This document shows positions 1 through 11,135 of a DNA stretch of 64,000 bases, piece by piece. Below the pieces are notes generated by a model that was not told where the DNA came from, made no database searches, and worked only from the letters and a program-made list of their open reading frames with translations. The stretch is from Candidatus Marisimplicoccus framensis. GTDB lineage: Bacteria; Bacteroidota; Bacteroidia; Flavobacteriales; Flavobacteriaceae. Where the stretch lies: positions 62,001-126,000 of the forward strand of contig CAJIZN010000001.1 in assembly GCA_905182065.1 (NCBI GenBank). Direction: 5' to 3'. Numbering within the stretch: the first letter of the stretch is position 1; the number at the start of each line of letters is the position of its first letter. The translations under genes were made by a program, and so were the position numbers.

Positions 1-1453
1 TAATGTTATTGGAAACTTCTTTTAGAAAATTATTAGGAAACTCATACCAGTCTGCAGTCATCCCATCGGTTGATACTACTGCTCTAAGAGCAACACATCT
101 TTCATATGTTCTTTCATCTCCCATAACTCCAACACTTTTAACCGGAAGTAATATGGACCCTGCCTGCCATATTTTATCATACAAATTCCACTTCTTAAGT
201 CCGTCTATATATATTTTATCAGCTTCTTGAATCAGTCTTACACTCTCAGAGTCAACTTCTCCAAGAATCCTTATACCAAGACCAGGTCCAGGAAATGGAT
301 GTCTGTTTAATATGTCTTCAGACATGTTAAGAGATTTTCCAATCTTTCTCACTTCATCTTTGAATAACATTTTTAAAGGCTCTACAACTTTAAGATTCAT
401 CTTCTCGGGAAGCCCACCTACATTATGATGAGATTTTATTGTCGCTGAAGGACCTTTAACTGAGATTGATTCTATAATATCTGGATAAATTGTTCCTTGA
501 GCTAGCCATTTAGCATTTTCAATTTTTTTTGATTCCTCCTCAAAAACTTCAACAAACATATTACCTATAGTCTTTCTCTTTTTTTCTGGATCAGTAATAC
601 CTTTTAATTCATTTAAAAATAAATCAGATGAATCAACTCCCTTGACATTTAAACCCATTCCAACATATTGTCTCAAAACCTCATCATATTCATTTTTTCT
701 TAAAAGCCCATTATTTACAAATACACAATGTAAATTCTTACCAATTGCTTTATCTAATAACACTGCAGCTACACTCGAGTCTACCCCTCCTGACAAACCA
801 AGTATTACTTTATCATCCATTAGCTTTTTCTTTAAATCATCAACAGTTCTGTCAATGAATGATTCGGGATTCCATTCTTTTATAAACTTTAATTCATTTA
901 TAAAAAAGTTTTCAAAAATTTTAAAACCATTTTCAGTATGAAAAACTTCAGGATGAAATTGTAAAGCATATAAGCTTAATGACTCAATGCTATAAGCTGC
1001 ATTTACAACCGAACCTGTGCTTGCAATAAGTTTTGAATCATTTGGGAGAGAAGTAATTGTATCTCCATGACTCATCCAAACTTGATTATCAATATTAATA
1101 TTCTTAAATAATTTACAGTTGCTATCTATAAAAGAAAGTTTTGCTCTTCCATACTCTCGTGAATTAGAATTTTCAACATTTCCATTTAAACTCTTTGCAA
1201 TTAATTGAGCTCCATAGCAAATAGCTAGTACAGGTTTTTTTCCTAAAATACTTTCAAGATTAATAATTGGTGAGTCTTTTTGGTTGACAGAGAATGGTGA
1301 TCCTGACAAAACAACTGCCTTGAATTGATCTAAGTCTTTTGGTATGTTATTGAAAGGAGAGATTTCACAGTAGATGAATAACTCTCTAATTCTTCTTGCT
1401 ATCAGTTGAGTGTACTGGGAACCAAAATCAACTATTAAGACTTTATTTTGCAT
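1..1453 (-). CDS. guaA: GMP synthase (glutamine-hydrolysing), C-terminus cut by the window edge
   Basis: Minus-strand translation from ATG at 1453: [24 protein letters not shown]..., later [16 protein letters not shown] and [15 protein letters not shown]. Missing from the ORF track because no stop lies inside the window. Confidence 0.95.
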   Translation of the reverse strand, partial: MQNKVLIVDFGSQYTQLIARRIRELFIYCEISPFNNIPKDLDQFKAVVLSGSPFSVNQKDSPIINLESILGKKPVLAICYGAQLIAKSLNGNVENSNSREYGRAKLSFIDSNCKLFKNINIDNQVWMSHGDTITSLPNDSKLIASTGSVVNAAYSIESLSLYALQFHPEVFHTENGFKIFENFFINELKFIKEWNPESFIDRTVDDLKKKLMDDKVILGLSGGVDSSVAAVLLDKAIGKNLHCVFVNNGLLRKNEYDEVLRQYVGMGLNVKGVDSSDLFLNELKGITDPEKKRKTIGNMFVEVFEEESKKIENAKWLAQGTIYPDIIESISVKGPSATIKSHHNVGGLPEKMNLKVVEPLKMLFKDEVRKIGKSLNMSEDILNRHPFPGPGLGIRILGEVDSESVRLIQEADKIYIDGLKKWNLYDKIWQAGSILLPVKSVGVMGDERTYERCVALRAVVSTDGMTADWYEFPNNFLKEVSNNI

Positions 1454-1474
1454 GGACAAAAATACAACTATAAA

Positions 1475-3083
1475 TTAATCTTCAAGATTAATGACTAAAA
1501 TTTTATCATCTGAAATAAGTACTTTATCAACTATGTAATCAATAAATTCTTGACCCTTGTATGAATAAAAATTACCAAAATTTAAATACCTCTCTTGATC
1601 AATATTATTAGGGTGAAGTGATTCAAAAATACTTTTTACATTATTAATTTGAGTTTCATAATTTCTCTTTTCAGCTTTAATTAATTTTTTTTCTAGTTCA
1701 TCTAAACCCTTTAATTGTTTTTTCTCTTGAGCATTAAGTGCGCCGACAAATGATTTGTCTATGTTTATTGATATTTCTCTAAGTTCATTGAATTGATTAG
1801 TCAACTTATTTTTCAGAGAATTAAAACTTAAGTTTAATTTGGATGTACTATTTATCTTATGGTTTACAAGATCATCTAGTTTTCCGAAAAAATACTTAAT
1901 GTCAATATCAGACTTACTTAATTTTTTAGATGTTTTTTCATCTATAATAAAAGCAGAAGTTCTAAGTTTCAAAATAGGAAACTGAACGTTAGAGTTTTCA
2001 AAATAAAGCTTTAACTGCATCCAATATTTTAATTCATTTGGACCTCCTAAATAACAAACATTAGGAAGGATTTTTTCTTGATATAAGGGCCTCATTAAAA
2101 CATTAGGTGAAAATAACTCAGGATTAGTTTCTATTTGATTTATTAAATCAAGTGATGTATATTCATTTTCATCATCAACTCTAAATAATCTATCTTTCTT
2201 TCTAATCCTTTTTCTACCTAAACTTGTAATCTTAAAAAAATTTACATCGGAGGGGTTTACTTGTGGCTTAAATGACTTTATATCTTTTTTGATTTTTAAA
2301 ATTTGAGAACTTGAATCAACTTCACATCTTGAATCTAAAATTTCATTTTTAAAATTATCAATAAAGGATTTCTTAAAAACTTTTTTGTTGGAGTCAATAA
2401 TAACAAGTCCATGTTTTGCAAACAAAGAATTTATAAACTTAATAGTAGCAGCTGATAAAGTGTCTCCTTTTTTATACGCTTCATCGATTAAGATTTCTAG
2501 TTTACCCTTGAATTCAAAATCAATAATAGAATCTTTATATCCACCAACTACCTCCATAAAGTCATTTAATTCTATTTCTCCTACAGGCATATTTTTGGAG
2601 TCAATATTCCACTTAATCTTATTTTTCTTAAGATTAACCTCTGAAATTTCTTCAAAATCATGATCCTCACTTGCAATCCAAAAAATAGGAACATAATTGA
2701 ATCCTTTAATATTCAAGTTTAAGTAGTTAGTTACTAGATATTACTTGTGCAATTTTATAAATAACCATTAATGGTCCTGAGAATATATTAAGTTGATGTC
2801 CAGTTGTAACTGTAAGTGTTTTAGAATTTGAAAGTAATTTAATATTACTAGATGTTTGCCTTGAAGTTTCTACTTTAGAGTATTGTAAAGTCAACTCCTC
2901 AATTAAAATTTTTCTTTGATAATCAGTAAACTGATCTGATTTATTTTTAGAATGACTCAAAATATTTTTATCACTAAAAAAGGAGTTAACATATTTAGAA
3001 GTTTTATTGTCCTTCAGTATAAATTTCTCTATAAGTTCATCTCCTATTAGATTTAGGTCTTTCTGGATGTTTTGACTTCTCAT
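1475..3083 (-). CDS. bshC: BshC, bacillithiol biosynthesis cysteine-adding enzyme; split by a frameshift near 2716-2745
   Basis: ORFs 2727..3083 (TVTTGHQLNIFSGPLMVIYKI) and 1475..2716 (FNYVPIFWIASEDHDFEEI) are contiguous parts of the BshC family in two frames. Confidence 0.85.
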
Positions 3084-3154
3084 TACTTAATTTTTGTAAA
3101 TATATCTGAATTTTTGAAAATTAATTTAACTTAGTGATAACTAACATAAATATT

Positions 3155-6100
3155 ATGAAGAATTTAAGTATACTTTTTGTCTTTTTAACTGTAATTCCAT
3201 TTTCTTATTCTCAAAACATAGAAGAAAAACTCGAGGAAGTTAAATACAGAAATATAGGACCTTTTAGAGGTGGAAGATCTGTTTCATCTGTTGGTGTAAT
3301 TAATGATCCATTAACCTATTATATGGGAACTGCTGGAGGGGGATTATGGAAAACAACTAATGCAGGAAGTGAGTGGTTCAATATATCCGATGACTATTTT
3401 AAAACTTCATCTGTTGGAGCTATAGCTGTTTCAGAAAGTGATAGTAGAATAATTTATGTTGGTATGGGTGAGCATTCTCCAAGAGGAGTAACTACATCCT
3501 ATGGAGATGGAGTATACAAGTCATCAGATGCTGGAAAAACTTGGGAACATATGGGTTTAGAGAAATCACAACAAATTTCAAGAATTATAATTCATCCTGA
3601 TAATAATAACATAATTTATGTAGCTGCACAAGGAGCTGTTAATGGGCCAACTAAAGAAAGAGGTATTTATAAGTCAATGGATGGTGGTAAGTCCTGGAAA
3701 AATGTTCTTTTTGTTAATGAATTAAGTGGAGCATCAGAACTGTCTATAGACTATAATAACCCAAAGGTGCTTTACGCAACAATGTGGGAACATCAAAGAC
3801 TTCCTTGGAAAGTGATTTCTGGAGGTGAAGGTAGTGGAGTATACAAATCAACAGATGGTGGTGAAAATTGGTTTAAAATTGAAAATGGCTTACCTAATGA
3901 ATTAGGAAAATTAGCTATCTCAGTTTCAAGAGCTAACTCAGACAAAGTATATCTTTTAGCTGAAAGTGATTCAAATAAAAGACTAGGTGGATTATTTGTG
4001 TCTAACAATGCTGGAGAAAGTTGGTCTAGAATAAGTAAGTATGCTGAATTGACATCAAGATCTTGGTACTATATAGAGGTATTTGCAGATCCCAATGATG
4101 AAAACACTGTATATGTTTTGAGTGCTAGAGCTTTTAGATCAATTGATGGAGGAAAAACATGGGAAAGAATTTATAGCGGTCACGGAGACTATCATGACTT
4201 ATGGATAAATCCAGATAATTCAAAAAATATGATTATCTCTGATGATGGAGGTGGAGAAATTACTTTTGATAATGCAAGCTCATGGTCTAGTATTGATATT
4301 ATGCCAACAGCACAGTTTTATAGGGTGAATGTAGACAACATGTTCCCATATAATTTATACGGGGGTCAACAAGATAATTCAACTGTTAAAATAGCTAGTA
4401 TTGGGTCAGGTGGAGGAATATCTGAAAGTGATTGGTCGTCATCTGCTGGTGGTGAAAGTGCTTTTTTAGCCTTTGATCCTGATGACCCACAAATAGTAAT
4501 GGGTGGAAGTTACCTTGGAAGTGTTAATATCTATGATACAAAAGCAAAGGCTAGAAAGAAAGTAATGATTGAGCCAATAAATTATATTGGAAAGGCATCT
4601 AGAGATATGAAATATAGATTTAACTGGAATGCACCTATAATTTGGTCTCAGCATGAGTCAAATACATTTTATCATGCTGCTCAGCATCTATTTAAAACAA
4701 AAGATCTTGGTAAATCTTGGGAAGTAGTGTCTCCTGATTTAACTATGGATGAAGATGAGAAACAGGGCAATGGAGGTGGACCATATACTAATGAAGCTGT
4801 AGGAGCTGAAAACTATGGAACAATAAGTTATGTTGTAGAATCTCCACACGAGCCTAATACAATTTATACTGGATCTGATGATGGTCTTGTATATTTAACA
4901 AGAGATGGAGGTAAAACATGGAAAAACATAACACCTAAGGGATTACCTGAAACAATAATTAATGCAATTGATATATCTCCTCATGATAAAGAGACAGTAT
5001 ATATTGCCACTACTAGATATAAATTCAATGATAAATCTCCTGGATTATATAAGTCAACAAATTATGGAGAATCATGGAAAGAAATTACCGGAAACATTCC
5101 ATATGGAGCGTACACTAGAGTTGTAAGAGAGGATAGTGTTGTGAAAGGTTTATTATTAGCTGGAACTGAGTTAGGTGTTTATATTTCATTTAATGATGGC
5201 AAAAACTGGGAGAAATTTAACCTTAACATGCCTGTTTTAGCTATTACTGATTTAATGATAAAACATGACGATTTAATAGTTGCAACTCAAGGTAGATCAT
5301 TTTGGATTTTAGATGACATGGGATTAATTAGACAGTTAAATAGTGAAAGTGGAACAAAACTATATAACCCAGAAAATTCAACAATTGGAAACTGGTATAG
5401 TCAATTAAATTCAAATAATTCTGATGGAACCTCTTCGTTTACTGGTGTTAACCCTGCAAATGGAGTTGTAATATATTATAATATAAGTGATGAAGATGAG
5501 AATAAAAAAGTGATAATTAAAATTTATGATGAAAAAGATAATCTGGTAAGAGAGATTAAAAGTGAAGCTGACAAAAACTTTATTACATATAATGGAGGAC
5601 CTTCAAGAGAACCTGTTTTATCAAATAGTAGTGGTTTGAATAGGTTTGTTTGGAATACAAGACATAAATCATTAATTGGAGTTCCATATGCATACATAGA
5701 AGGAAGATTTAGTGGCCACAAAGCTATTCCTGGAAAGTATAAAATATCACTTGAGGTAGGAGATATATCATATACTTCAAACTTTGAAATCTTAAAAAAT
5801 CCAAATTTTAATGTGTCTGATAAGGACTATACTGAACTTGATAAGTATGCAAGTCATATGGAAAAGAAATTTAATGTAATGGCAGATTATATCAATAATA
5901 ATAAACAATTGGTAGATAAGCTAAAAAATATTCTTGGTGATATTGAAGATCAGACAATTAAAAACAATGGTCAGATATTACTTAATAAAATGGATGGCTG
6001 GGATAAAAAGATGATGCAGAGAAAATCATTAGCTTATGATGATGTTGAAAACTTTCCTAATAAATTTCTAGCCGATTATTTATTTATACTAGATGAAATT

Positions 6101-6262
6101 AAGGGTGATATTCCAAATGTTAGTGAAGGTATTTTAAAATCTTTAGAGTCTCTTGATAAAAAATGGGATTCCTTAAAAGAAGAGATTGATAATATCAATG
6201 AAAATGATATACCAAGTTTTAACAATGAATTGTGGAAATCAGGTATTGGAGCATTGAATTAA
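3155..6262 (+). CDS. Secreted sortilin/VPS10-like BNR-repeat (glycosyl-hydrolase-like beta-propeller) protein
   Basis: Signal peptide [19 protein letters not shown]; repeated SxDGGKTW motifs ([34 protein letters not shown]). Start chosen at the second Met of ORF 3134..6262. Confidence 0.85.
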   Translation: MKNLSILFVFLTVIPFSYSQNIEEKLEEVKYRNIGPFRGGRSVSSVGVINDPLTYYMGTAGGGLWKTTNAGSEWFNISDDYFKTSSVGAIAVSESDSRIIYVGMGEHSPRGVTTSYGDGVYKSSDAGKTWEHMGLEKSQQISRIIIHPDNNNIIYVAAQGAVNGPTKERGIYKSMDGGKSWKNVLFVNELSGASELSIDYNNPKVLYATMWEHQRLPWKVISGGEGSGVYKSTDGGENWFKIENGLPNELGKLAISVSRANSDKVYLLAESDSNKRLGGLFVSNNAGESWSRISKYAELTSRSWYYIEVFADPNDENTVYVLSARAFRSIDGGKTWERIYSGHGDYHDLWINPDNSKNMIISDDGGGEITFDNASSWSSIDIMPTAQFYRVNVDNMFPYNLYGGQQDNSTVKIASIGSGGGISESDWSSSAGGESAFLAFDPDDPQIVMGGSYLGSVNIYDTKAKARKKVMIEPINYIGKASRDMKYRFNWNAPIIWSQHESNTFYHAAQHLFKTKDLGKSWEVVSPDLTMDEDEKQGNGGGPYTNEAVGAENYGTISYVVESPHEPNTIYTGSDDGLVYLTRDGGKTWKNITPKGLPETIINAIDISPHDKETVYIATTRYKFNDKSPGLYKSTNYGESWKEITGNIPYGAYTRVVREDSVVKGLLLAGTELGVYISFNDGKNWEKFNLNMPVLAITDLMIKHDDLIVATQGRSFWILDDMGLIRQLNSESGTKLYNPENSTIGNWYSQLNSNNSDGTSSFTGVNPANGVVIYYNISDEDENKKVIIKIYDEKDNLVREIKSEADKNFITYNGGPSREPVLSNSSGLNRFVWNTRHKSLIGVPYAYIEGRFSGHKAIPGKYKISLEVGDISYTSNFEILKNPNFNVSDKDYTELDKYASHMEKKFNVMADYINNNKQLVDKLKNILGDIEDQTIKNNGQILLNKMDGWDKKMMQRKSLAYDDVENFPNKFLADYLFILDEIKGDIPNVSEGILKSLESLDKKWDSLKEEIDNINENDIPSFNNELWKSGIGALN

Positions 6263-6383
6263 TTAAAGCGTAATATTCTGTATCAGAAAGTAACTTATAC
6301 TTAAATTAAGATTTTAAAGGGTATACTCTTAAAGAGATATATTGTATTGGTAAGTAGATTTAATATAAAGAAGAGAATCTAAA

Positions 6384-6761
6384 TTATTCAGATTTTTCTT
6401 CTGCAGCTGGCTCTTCTGCCTTAACTTCTTCTGCAGCTGGCTCTTCTGCCTTAACTTCTGCAGCTGGCTCTTCTGCCTTAACTTCTGCAGCTGGCTCTTC
6501 TGCCTTAACTTCTGCAGCTGGCTCTTCTGCCTTAACTTCTGCAGCTGGCTCTTCTGCCTTAACTTCTGCAACTGGTTGTACCGGAGCAGGAGCTTCTTTT
6601 TTAACAATAGGTTTACCCGCTAACCAGTCATTAACAAGATCCTGTGGTAAAATTCTTTCCTCAAAAGAGTAGCTACTTGAGCCATCTTTTTTAATCATTC
6701 TTATTGCTTTTGCAAGTTTTTTTGAGCCAGTTTGTAAACTAGCAACTGCTTTCTTTGCCAT
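6384..6761 (-). CDS. DUF4295 family protein (Bacteroidota ribosomal protein bL38) with a long repetitive acidic C-terminal tail
   Basis: MAKKAVASLQTGSKKLAKAIRMIKK... matches DUF4295 and sits directly downstream of rpmB-rpmG. Tail is (A)EVKAEEPAA repeats. Confidence 0.85.
   Translation of the reverse strand: MAKKAVASLQTGSKKLAKAIRMIKKDGSSSYSFEERILPQDLVNDWLAGKPIVKKEAPAPVQPVAEVKAEEPAAEVKAEEPAAEVKAEEPAAEVKAEEPAAEVKAEEPAAEEVKAEEPAAEEKSE
6401..6565. repeat. In-frame tandem minisatellite: one 30-bp unit plus five 27-bp units encoding EVKAEEPAA
   Basis: ctgcagctggctcttctgccttaactt repeats at 6401, 6431, 6458, 6485, 6512 and 6539. Confidence 0.95.
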
Positions 6762-6762
6762 C

Positions 6763-6945
6763 TTATTTAATTTCTTTGTGAACAGTCATCTTCTTAAGTA
6801 TAGAATTGAATTTTTTGATTTCAAGTCTATCTGGAGAATTTTTTTTGTTTTTAGTTGTTATATATCTAGAGGTACCTGGCATCCCTGAGTCTTTGTGCTC
6901 AGTACATTCTAAAATTACTTGAACTCTATTACCTTTTTTTGCCAT
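6763..6945 (-). CDS. rpmG: 50S ribosomal protein L33
   Basis: [46 protein letters not shown]; typical bL33 and neighbourhood. Confidence 0.95.
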   Translation of the reverse strand: MAKKGNRVQVILECTEHKDSGMPGTSRYITTKNKKNSPDRLEIKKFNSILKKMTVHKEIK

Positions 6946-6947
6946 CT

Positions 6948-7184
6948 TTACTTAATTAAACCTTGTTTTCTAGCTTGTTTTAAGACTTCTGAGATACCCT
7001 TTTTATTAATTGTTTTTAGAGCAGATGCTGAAACTTTAAGAGTAATCCATTTATTTTCATCTGGAATAAAGAACTTCTTTTTGATAAGATTTACATCAAA
7101 TCTTCTTTTTGTCCTATTTAATGATTTAGAAACATTGTTTCCAAACATAACTTTTTTTCCAGTAATTTCGCAAGTCTTAGACAT
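6948..7184 (-). CDS. rpmB: 50S ribosomal protein L28
   Basis: [33 protein letters not shown]; typical bL28. Confidence 0.95.
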   Translation of the reverse strand: MSKTCEITGKKVMFGNNVSKSLNRTKRRFDVNLIKKKFFIPDENKWITLKVSASALKTINKKGISEVLKQARKQGLIK

Positions 7185-7245
7185 AACGTACTAATTTTTT
7201 GTAACGTGCAAAACTAACGTATTTAAGTTTAATAAAAAAATAAAT

Positions 7246-7713
7246 TTATTGGTTAATAATTTTATCAACGAAGAGCTTAAATGAATTGTCAGTAACTATT
7301 TTTATAAAGTCTTCTCTTGAACTAACAAAATTATATTTTTCACAGAATATTTCACTTTTAGATGATACTGCAATAAAACAATCTCCAACAAAAGATCCTG
7401 GGCCATCAGTTCCTGGTCCTGCATTCCCAGTAACAGCTATAGAATAATCAGAATTAAATTTTTCTTTTACTTTTTTAGCCATTTTTATTGCTATTTCCTT
7501 ACTAACAGTAGAGAAAGTATCAATTTCATGTTTTTCAATACCAATAATTTTTTCTTTAGAATATTTACTGTAGGAAACAATGGAACCATTAAAGACTTTC
7601 GAAGCTCCAGGAATTTTTGTTATTGAAACAGATAAGTTTCCACCAGTACAACTTTCAGCAAAAGAGATTGTTTTATTATTTGTAGTAAGATAATCTAAAA
7701 TCTTTTTTATCAT
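7246..7713 (-). CDS. CinA C-terminal domain protein (nicotinamide-nucleotide amidase-like)
   Basis: SFAESCTGGNLSVSITKIPGASKVFNGSIVSYS and AVTGNAGPGTDGPG; stand-alone CinA-C/PncC family. Confidence 0.85.
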   Translation of the reverse strand: MIKKILDYLTTNNKTISFAESCTGGNLSVSITKIPGASKVFNGSIVSYSKYSKEKIIGIEKHEIDTFSTVSKEIAIKMAKKVKEKFNSDYSIAVTGNAGPGTDGPGSFVGDCFIAVSSKSEIFCEKYNFVSSREDFIKIVTDNSFKLFVDKIINQ

Positions 7714-7715
7714 AT

Positions 7716-8327
7716 CTACTTTACTTTTAGTGAGAACATTTTATTTGAATTTATATAACCTTCTAACAGGTCTCCACTTATTACTTTTGAAACCCCTGAA
7801 GGGGTCCCTGTGAAAATTAAATCACCAATTTTTAGCGTAAAATATTGTGAAACATATGAGATCAATTCATCTATTTTCCATAACATCTGAGAGGAGCTAC
7901 CTGATTGAACTATATCATTATTTTTTTTCAAACTAAATTCAATATTTAATTGATCTTCTAGTTCATCTTTAATCATAAATTCACCAACTAAACATGAATT
8001 ATCAAAAGCTTTCGATTTCTCCCATGGATGACCTTTTTCTTTTAAATTATTCTGAATATCTCTTGCAGTGAAGTCAATTCCAAGACCAATTTCATCATAA
8101 TATTTATTTGAGAAAGATTCATCTATATGCTTTCCAACTTTATTAATCTTAACAACTAATTCAACCTCATGATGAATTTCATTTGAAAATGAAGGAATTA
8201 TAAAGTTCTGATTTTTTGCTATAATTGATGAGTCAGGTTTTAAAAACACAACTGGATTAGTTGGTTTTGTATTAGATAGCTCTTTGATATGATCAGAATA
8301 ATTTCTTCCAATACAGATTATTTTCAT
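7716..8327 (-). CDS. Fumarylacetoacetate hydrolase family protein
   Basis: KIICIGRNYSDHIKEL, NEIHHEVELVVKI, GDLIFTGTPSGVSKV motifs. Confidence 0.9.
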   Translation of the reverse strand: MKIICIGRNYSDHIKELSNTKPTNPVVFLKPDSSIIAKNQNFIIPSFSNEIHHEVELVVKINKVGKHIDESFSNKYYDEIGLGIDFTARDIQNNLKEKGHPWEKSKAFDNSCLVGEFMIKDELEDQLNIEFSLKKNNDIVQSGSSSQMLWKIDELISYVSQYFTLKIGDLIFTGTPSGVSKVISGDLLEGYINSNKMFSLKVK

Positions 8328-8328
8328 C

Positions 8329-9099
8329 TTATTTAGAGTTAATTAAACTTAGTTTTAATTGTGTAAATATTTTTTTTGTATACTCAGGAAAATCACCTTT
8401 CATTATCCACGAATAATATCCTAAGTCATTCTTAAAAACATCAACTACTTTTTGACCAGTATATTTTCCAAATGCAAAAGTTGCATCATTATCAGAATCT
8501 ATTCTAATTTTACCTGCAAAGTCTAAATTATTGTTTCGTTTTGAATATTCATTCAAAAAATCCATATCAGGTTCCAAATCAGAATATTTTTCTAATTGTG
8601 CCTTAAACACTTCATATGTAGCTATTGTATCATCCAATGCAGAATGAGCATTTTCCAGTTCTTTATTGCAATAAAACTTAAGAGCAGCAGAAAGATTTCT
8701 GGGTTCTTTTTTATGATAAATTACTTGACTATCAATCATTCTTATTTGAGTAAAATCAAATTCAATTTTAGCTCTAATTAACTCTTCAACAAGTATAGGT
8801 ATATCAAACTTGATTGCATTAAAACCAGACAAATCACACCCTTTAATAAATTGATAAATTTCATTTGAATAATAAGCAAAATTTGGCTCATTTTCAATCA
8901 TCTCATTTGTTATTCCATGTACCTGGATTGCTTGAGAAGATATTTCCATCTCTGGATTAATTCTCCAAACTTTTTGGGACTCTGTTTTATCTATATCAAC
9001 TCTTAAAATTGCAATTTCAACAATTCTATCCTTACCAACTTTAGCTCCAGTTGTTTCTAGATCAAAAAAGCAGATTGGTCTATTAAGCTTTACTCTCAT
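8329..9099 (-). CDS. DnaQ-like 3'-5' exonuclease (DEDD family)
   Basis: FFDLETTGAKVGKDRIVEIAI, GFNAIKFDIPIL, HSALDDTIATYEVF exonuclease motifs. Confidence 0.9.
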   Translation of the reverse strand: MRVKLNRPICFFDLETTGAKVGKDRIVEIAILRVDIDKTESQKVWRINPEMEISSQAIQVHGITNEMIENEPNFAYYSNEIYQFIKGCDLSGFNAIKFDIPILVEELIRAKIEFDFTQIRMIDSQVIYHKKEPRNLSAALKFYCNKELENAHSALDDTIATYEVFKAQLEKYSDLEPDMDFLNEYSKRNNNLDFAGKIRIDSDNDATFAFGKYTGQKVVDVFKNDLGYYSWIMKGDFPEYTKKIFTQLKLSLINSK

Positions 9100-9100
9100 T

Positions 9101-10429
9101 TTAAATAGTTTGGTTCATATCCCATTCTTCAAGATATTCAGCAACTCTTTTAACAAAGCTTCCTCCTATCGAGCCATTTATAATTCTATGGTCATAGGTA
9201 TGTGATAAAATAAGTTTTTTTCTAATTCCAATAAAATCTCCTTTGTTAGTTTCAATAACAGATGGTGTCTTACGAATAACTCCAATAGCAATTATTCCAA
9301 CTTGGGGTTGATTAATTATTGGAGTGCCCATAATTGAGCCAAAATTACCAACGTTAGTTACAGTATATGTTCCATCAGAAACTTCTTCAGGTTTCAGTGA
9401 ATTTGATCTAGCTCTGTTAGACAAGTCATTTACAGCTAATGTCAAACCTTTAAGGTTAAGATGATCTGCATTTTTTATTACAGGCACAATCAAATTACCA
9501 TTTTTAACAGCAGTTGCCATTCCAATATTAATTGATCTTTTCATAATAATTTTTTGATCAACAATAGAACTATTCATGATAGGATAGTCTTTTAGTGACT
9601 TAATTACTGCATTTATAAAGAGAGGTGTAAAAGTTAATTTTTGCCCCTCGTTTTCAAGAAATGATTTCTTATATCGATCTCTCCAATCCCACAGATTAGA
9701 TACATCAACTTCAACAAATGATTGAACATGTGCAGATATTTTTTTACTATTTGACATATGGTCAAATATTATTTTACCCATCCTATCTAACTCGATTATT
9801 TGATCACCAACTAAAGGTTTTGAATTACTGACAAAGCTATCTGAAGATTTACTTGGTTTTGATCCTATATAATTAAGAATATCCTGCTTTGTCACCCTCC
9901 CATCCTTTCCTGAACCAGATATTGAGTTAAGATCTTCTTGAGTAATATTCTCTTTTTTTGCAATATTTTTAACTAATGGAGAGAAAAACTTATCACTTTT
10001 GACAATTTCAGGATTATTTTCAGAATAATCTTCATCAGTTTTTAATAATTCAATTGAAGGAATACTAGTAATTTCTTTTTCTTCAATATTTATTTCCTCT
10101 ATATTATCATTAATTAATTCTTTTTCCTTTTCTTCAGATACCAGTTCAATATCCTCATTTTCAGACATTAGCGCAGTATCATCATTTAAATCTGTTTCAA
10201 TCTCAGCAATTACTTCGCCAACTTTAACAACATCATTTACCTCAAAGTTTTTTTTGATAAGTTTGCCCTTAAATTCAGAAGGTACATCAGAATCAACTTT
10301 ATCGGTAGCTATTTCAACTAATGATTCATCTATATCAACAGTATCTCCAACCTCTTTTAACCATTTAGTTATAGTAGCTTCCGCAATACTTTCTCCCATT
10401 TTTGGAAGTTTTAATAGATATTTCCCCAT
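9101..10429 (-). CDS. 2-oxo acid dehydrogenase E2 component (dihydrolipoamide acyltransferase)
   Basis: Lipoyl motif EIATDKVDSDVPSE, peripheral subunit-binding domain, catalytic LSHTYDHRIINGSIGG. Confidence 0.93.
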   Translation of the reverse strand: MGKYLLKLPKMGESIAEATITKWLKEVGDTVDIDESLVEIATDKVDSDVPSEFKGKLIKKNFEVNDVVKVGEVIAEIETDLNDDTALMSENEDIELVSEEKEKELINDNIEEINIEEKEITSIPSIELLKTDEDYSENNPEIVKSDKFFSPLVKNIAKKENITQEDLNSISGSGKDGRVTKQDILNYIGSKPSKSSDSFVSNSKPLVGDQIIELDRMGKIIFDHMSNSKKISAHVQSFVEVDVSNLWDWRDRYKKSFLENEGQKLTFTPLFINAVIKSLKDYPIMNSSIVDQKIIMKRSINIGMATAVKNGNLIVPVIKNADHLNLKGLTLAVNDLSNRARSNSLKPEEVSDGTYTVTNVGNFGSIMGTPIINQPQVGIIAIGVIRKTPSVIETNKGDFIGIRKKLILSHTYDHRIINGSIGGSFVKRVAEYLEEWDMNQTI

Positions 10430-10467
10430 TACAATAGTAGATGCAAATTTACAATATTAAATCATTA

Positions 10468-11085
10468 TTAGTTTGATAGATTAGTTTCATATGGACGTCT
10501 ATTTTGAATACTTCTTGCTAATGTAACTTCATCAGTATATTCTAACTGATCGCCAACAGGTATACCTCTTGCTAATACAGAAACCTTTACATTGTGTTTT
10601 TTAAGAATTTTAAATAGATAAAAACTGGTTGTATCCGCCTCAATTGTTGCACTTAAGGCAAATATTATTTCATCTACTTTTTTATCTGTAATTTTTTCTT
10701 CAAGGCTCAAAACATTTAAATCCTCAGGACCAATTCCCTCTATCGGAGAAATTACCCCACCTAAAACATGGTAAAGACCGTTGTATAGGTTTGTGTTTTC
10801 AATTGCAATTACATCCCTAATATCTTCAACAACACAAACTATGGATTGATCTCTTGATTTATTTGAGCAAATATCACATAAGTCTTTATCAGAAATATTG
10901 TGACATTGTATACAATATTTAATCTCATTCTTGAAATCAAAAATACTTTCTGATAAATCTCTAGAGAACTCTTTAGGTTTTCTCAAGATTTCTAATGCTA
11001 TTCTTAATGCAGATCTTTTTCCAATACCTGATAATTGAGAAATATTATAGACTAAATTTTCAAGAAGTTTAGACGGAAATTCCAT
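10468..11085 (-). CDS. recR: Recombination protein RecR
   Basis: LSGIGKRSALRIALEIL, CxxC zinc site, Toprim VVEDIRDVIAIE, YHVLGGVISPIEGIGPEDL. Confidence 0.95.
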   Translation of the reverse strand: MEFPSKLLENLVYNISQLSGIGKRSALRIALEILRKPKEFSRDLSESIFDFKNEIKYCIQCHNISDKDLCDICSNKSRDQSIVCVVEDIRDVIAIENTNLYNGLYHVLGGVISPIEGIGPEDLNVLSLEEKITDKKVDEIIFALSATIEADTTSFYLFKILKKHNVKVSVLARGIPVGDQLEYTDEVTLARSIQNRRPYETNLSN

Positions 11086-11135
11086 TAAGCAAATTTAGAA
11101 ATATTCGTTGTAAGTTCTTTTGTATATTTATAAAA

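Noticed and set aside
2385-2663. Plus-strand ORF antisense to bshC (and similar antisense ORFs, e.g. 3793..4008, 22574..22849, 27474..27782, 28696..29010, 43498..43761)
   Set aside because: They overlap well-supported genes on the opposite strand and have no recognisable protein features.
6401-6565. CRISPR-like regular repeats
   Set aside because: Contiguous 27/30-bp units without spacers, in frame within a coding sequence.
6329-6607. 92-aa ORF of LQKLRQKSQ repeats
   Set aside because: Out-of-frame translation of the bL38 tail minisatellite; the DUF4295 frame is the real one.
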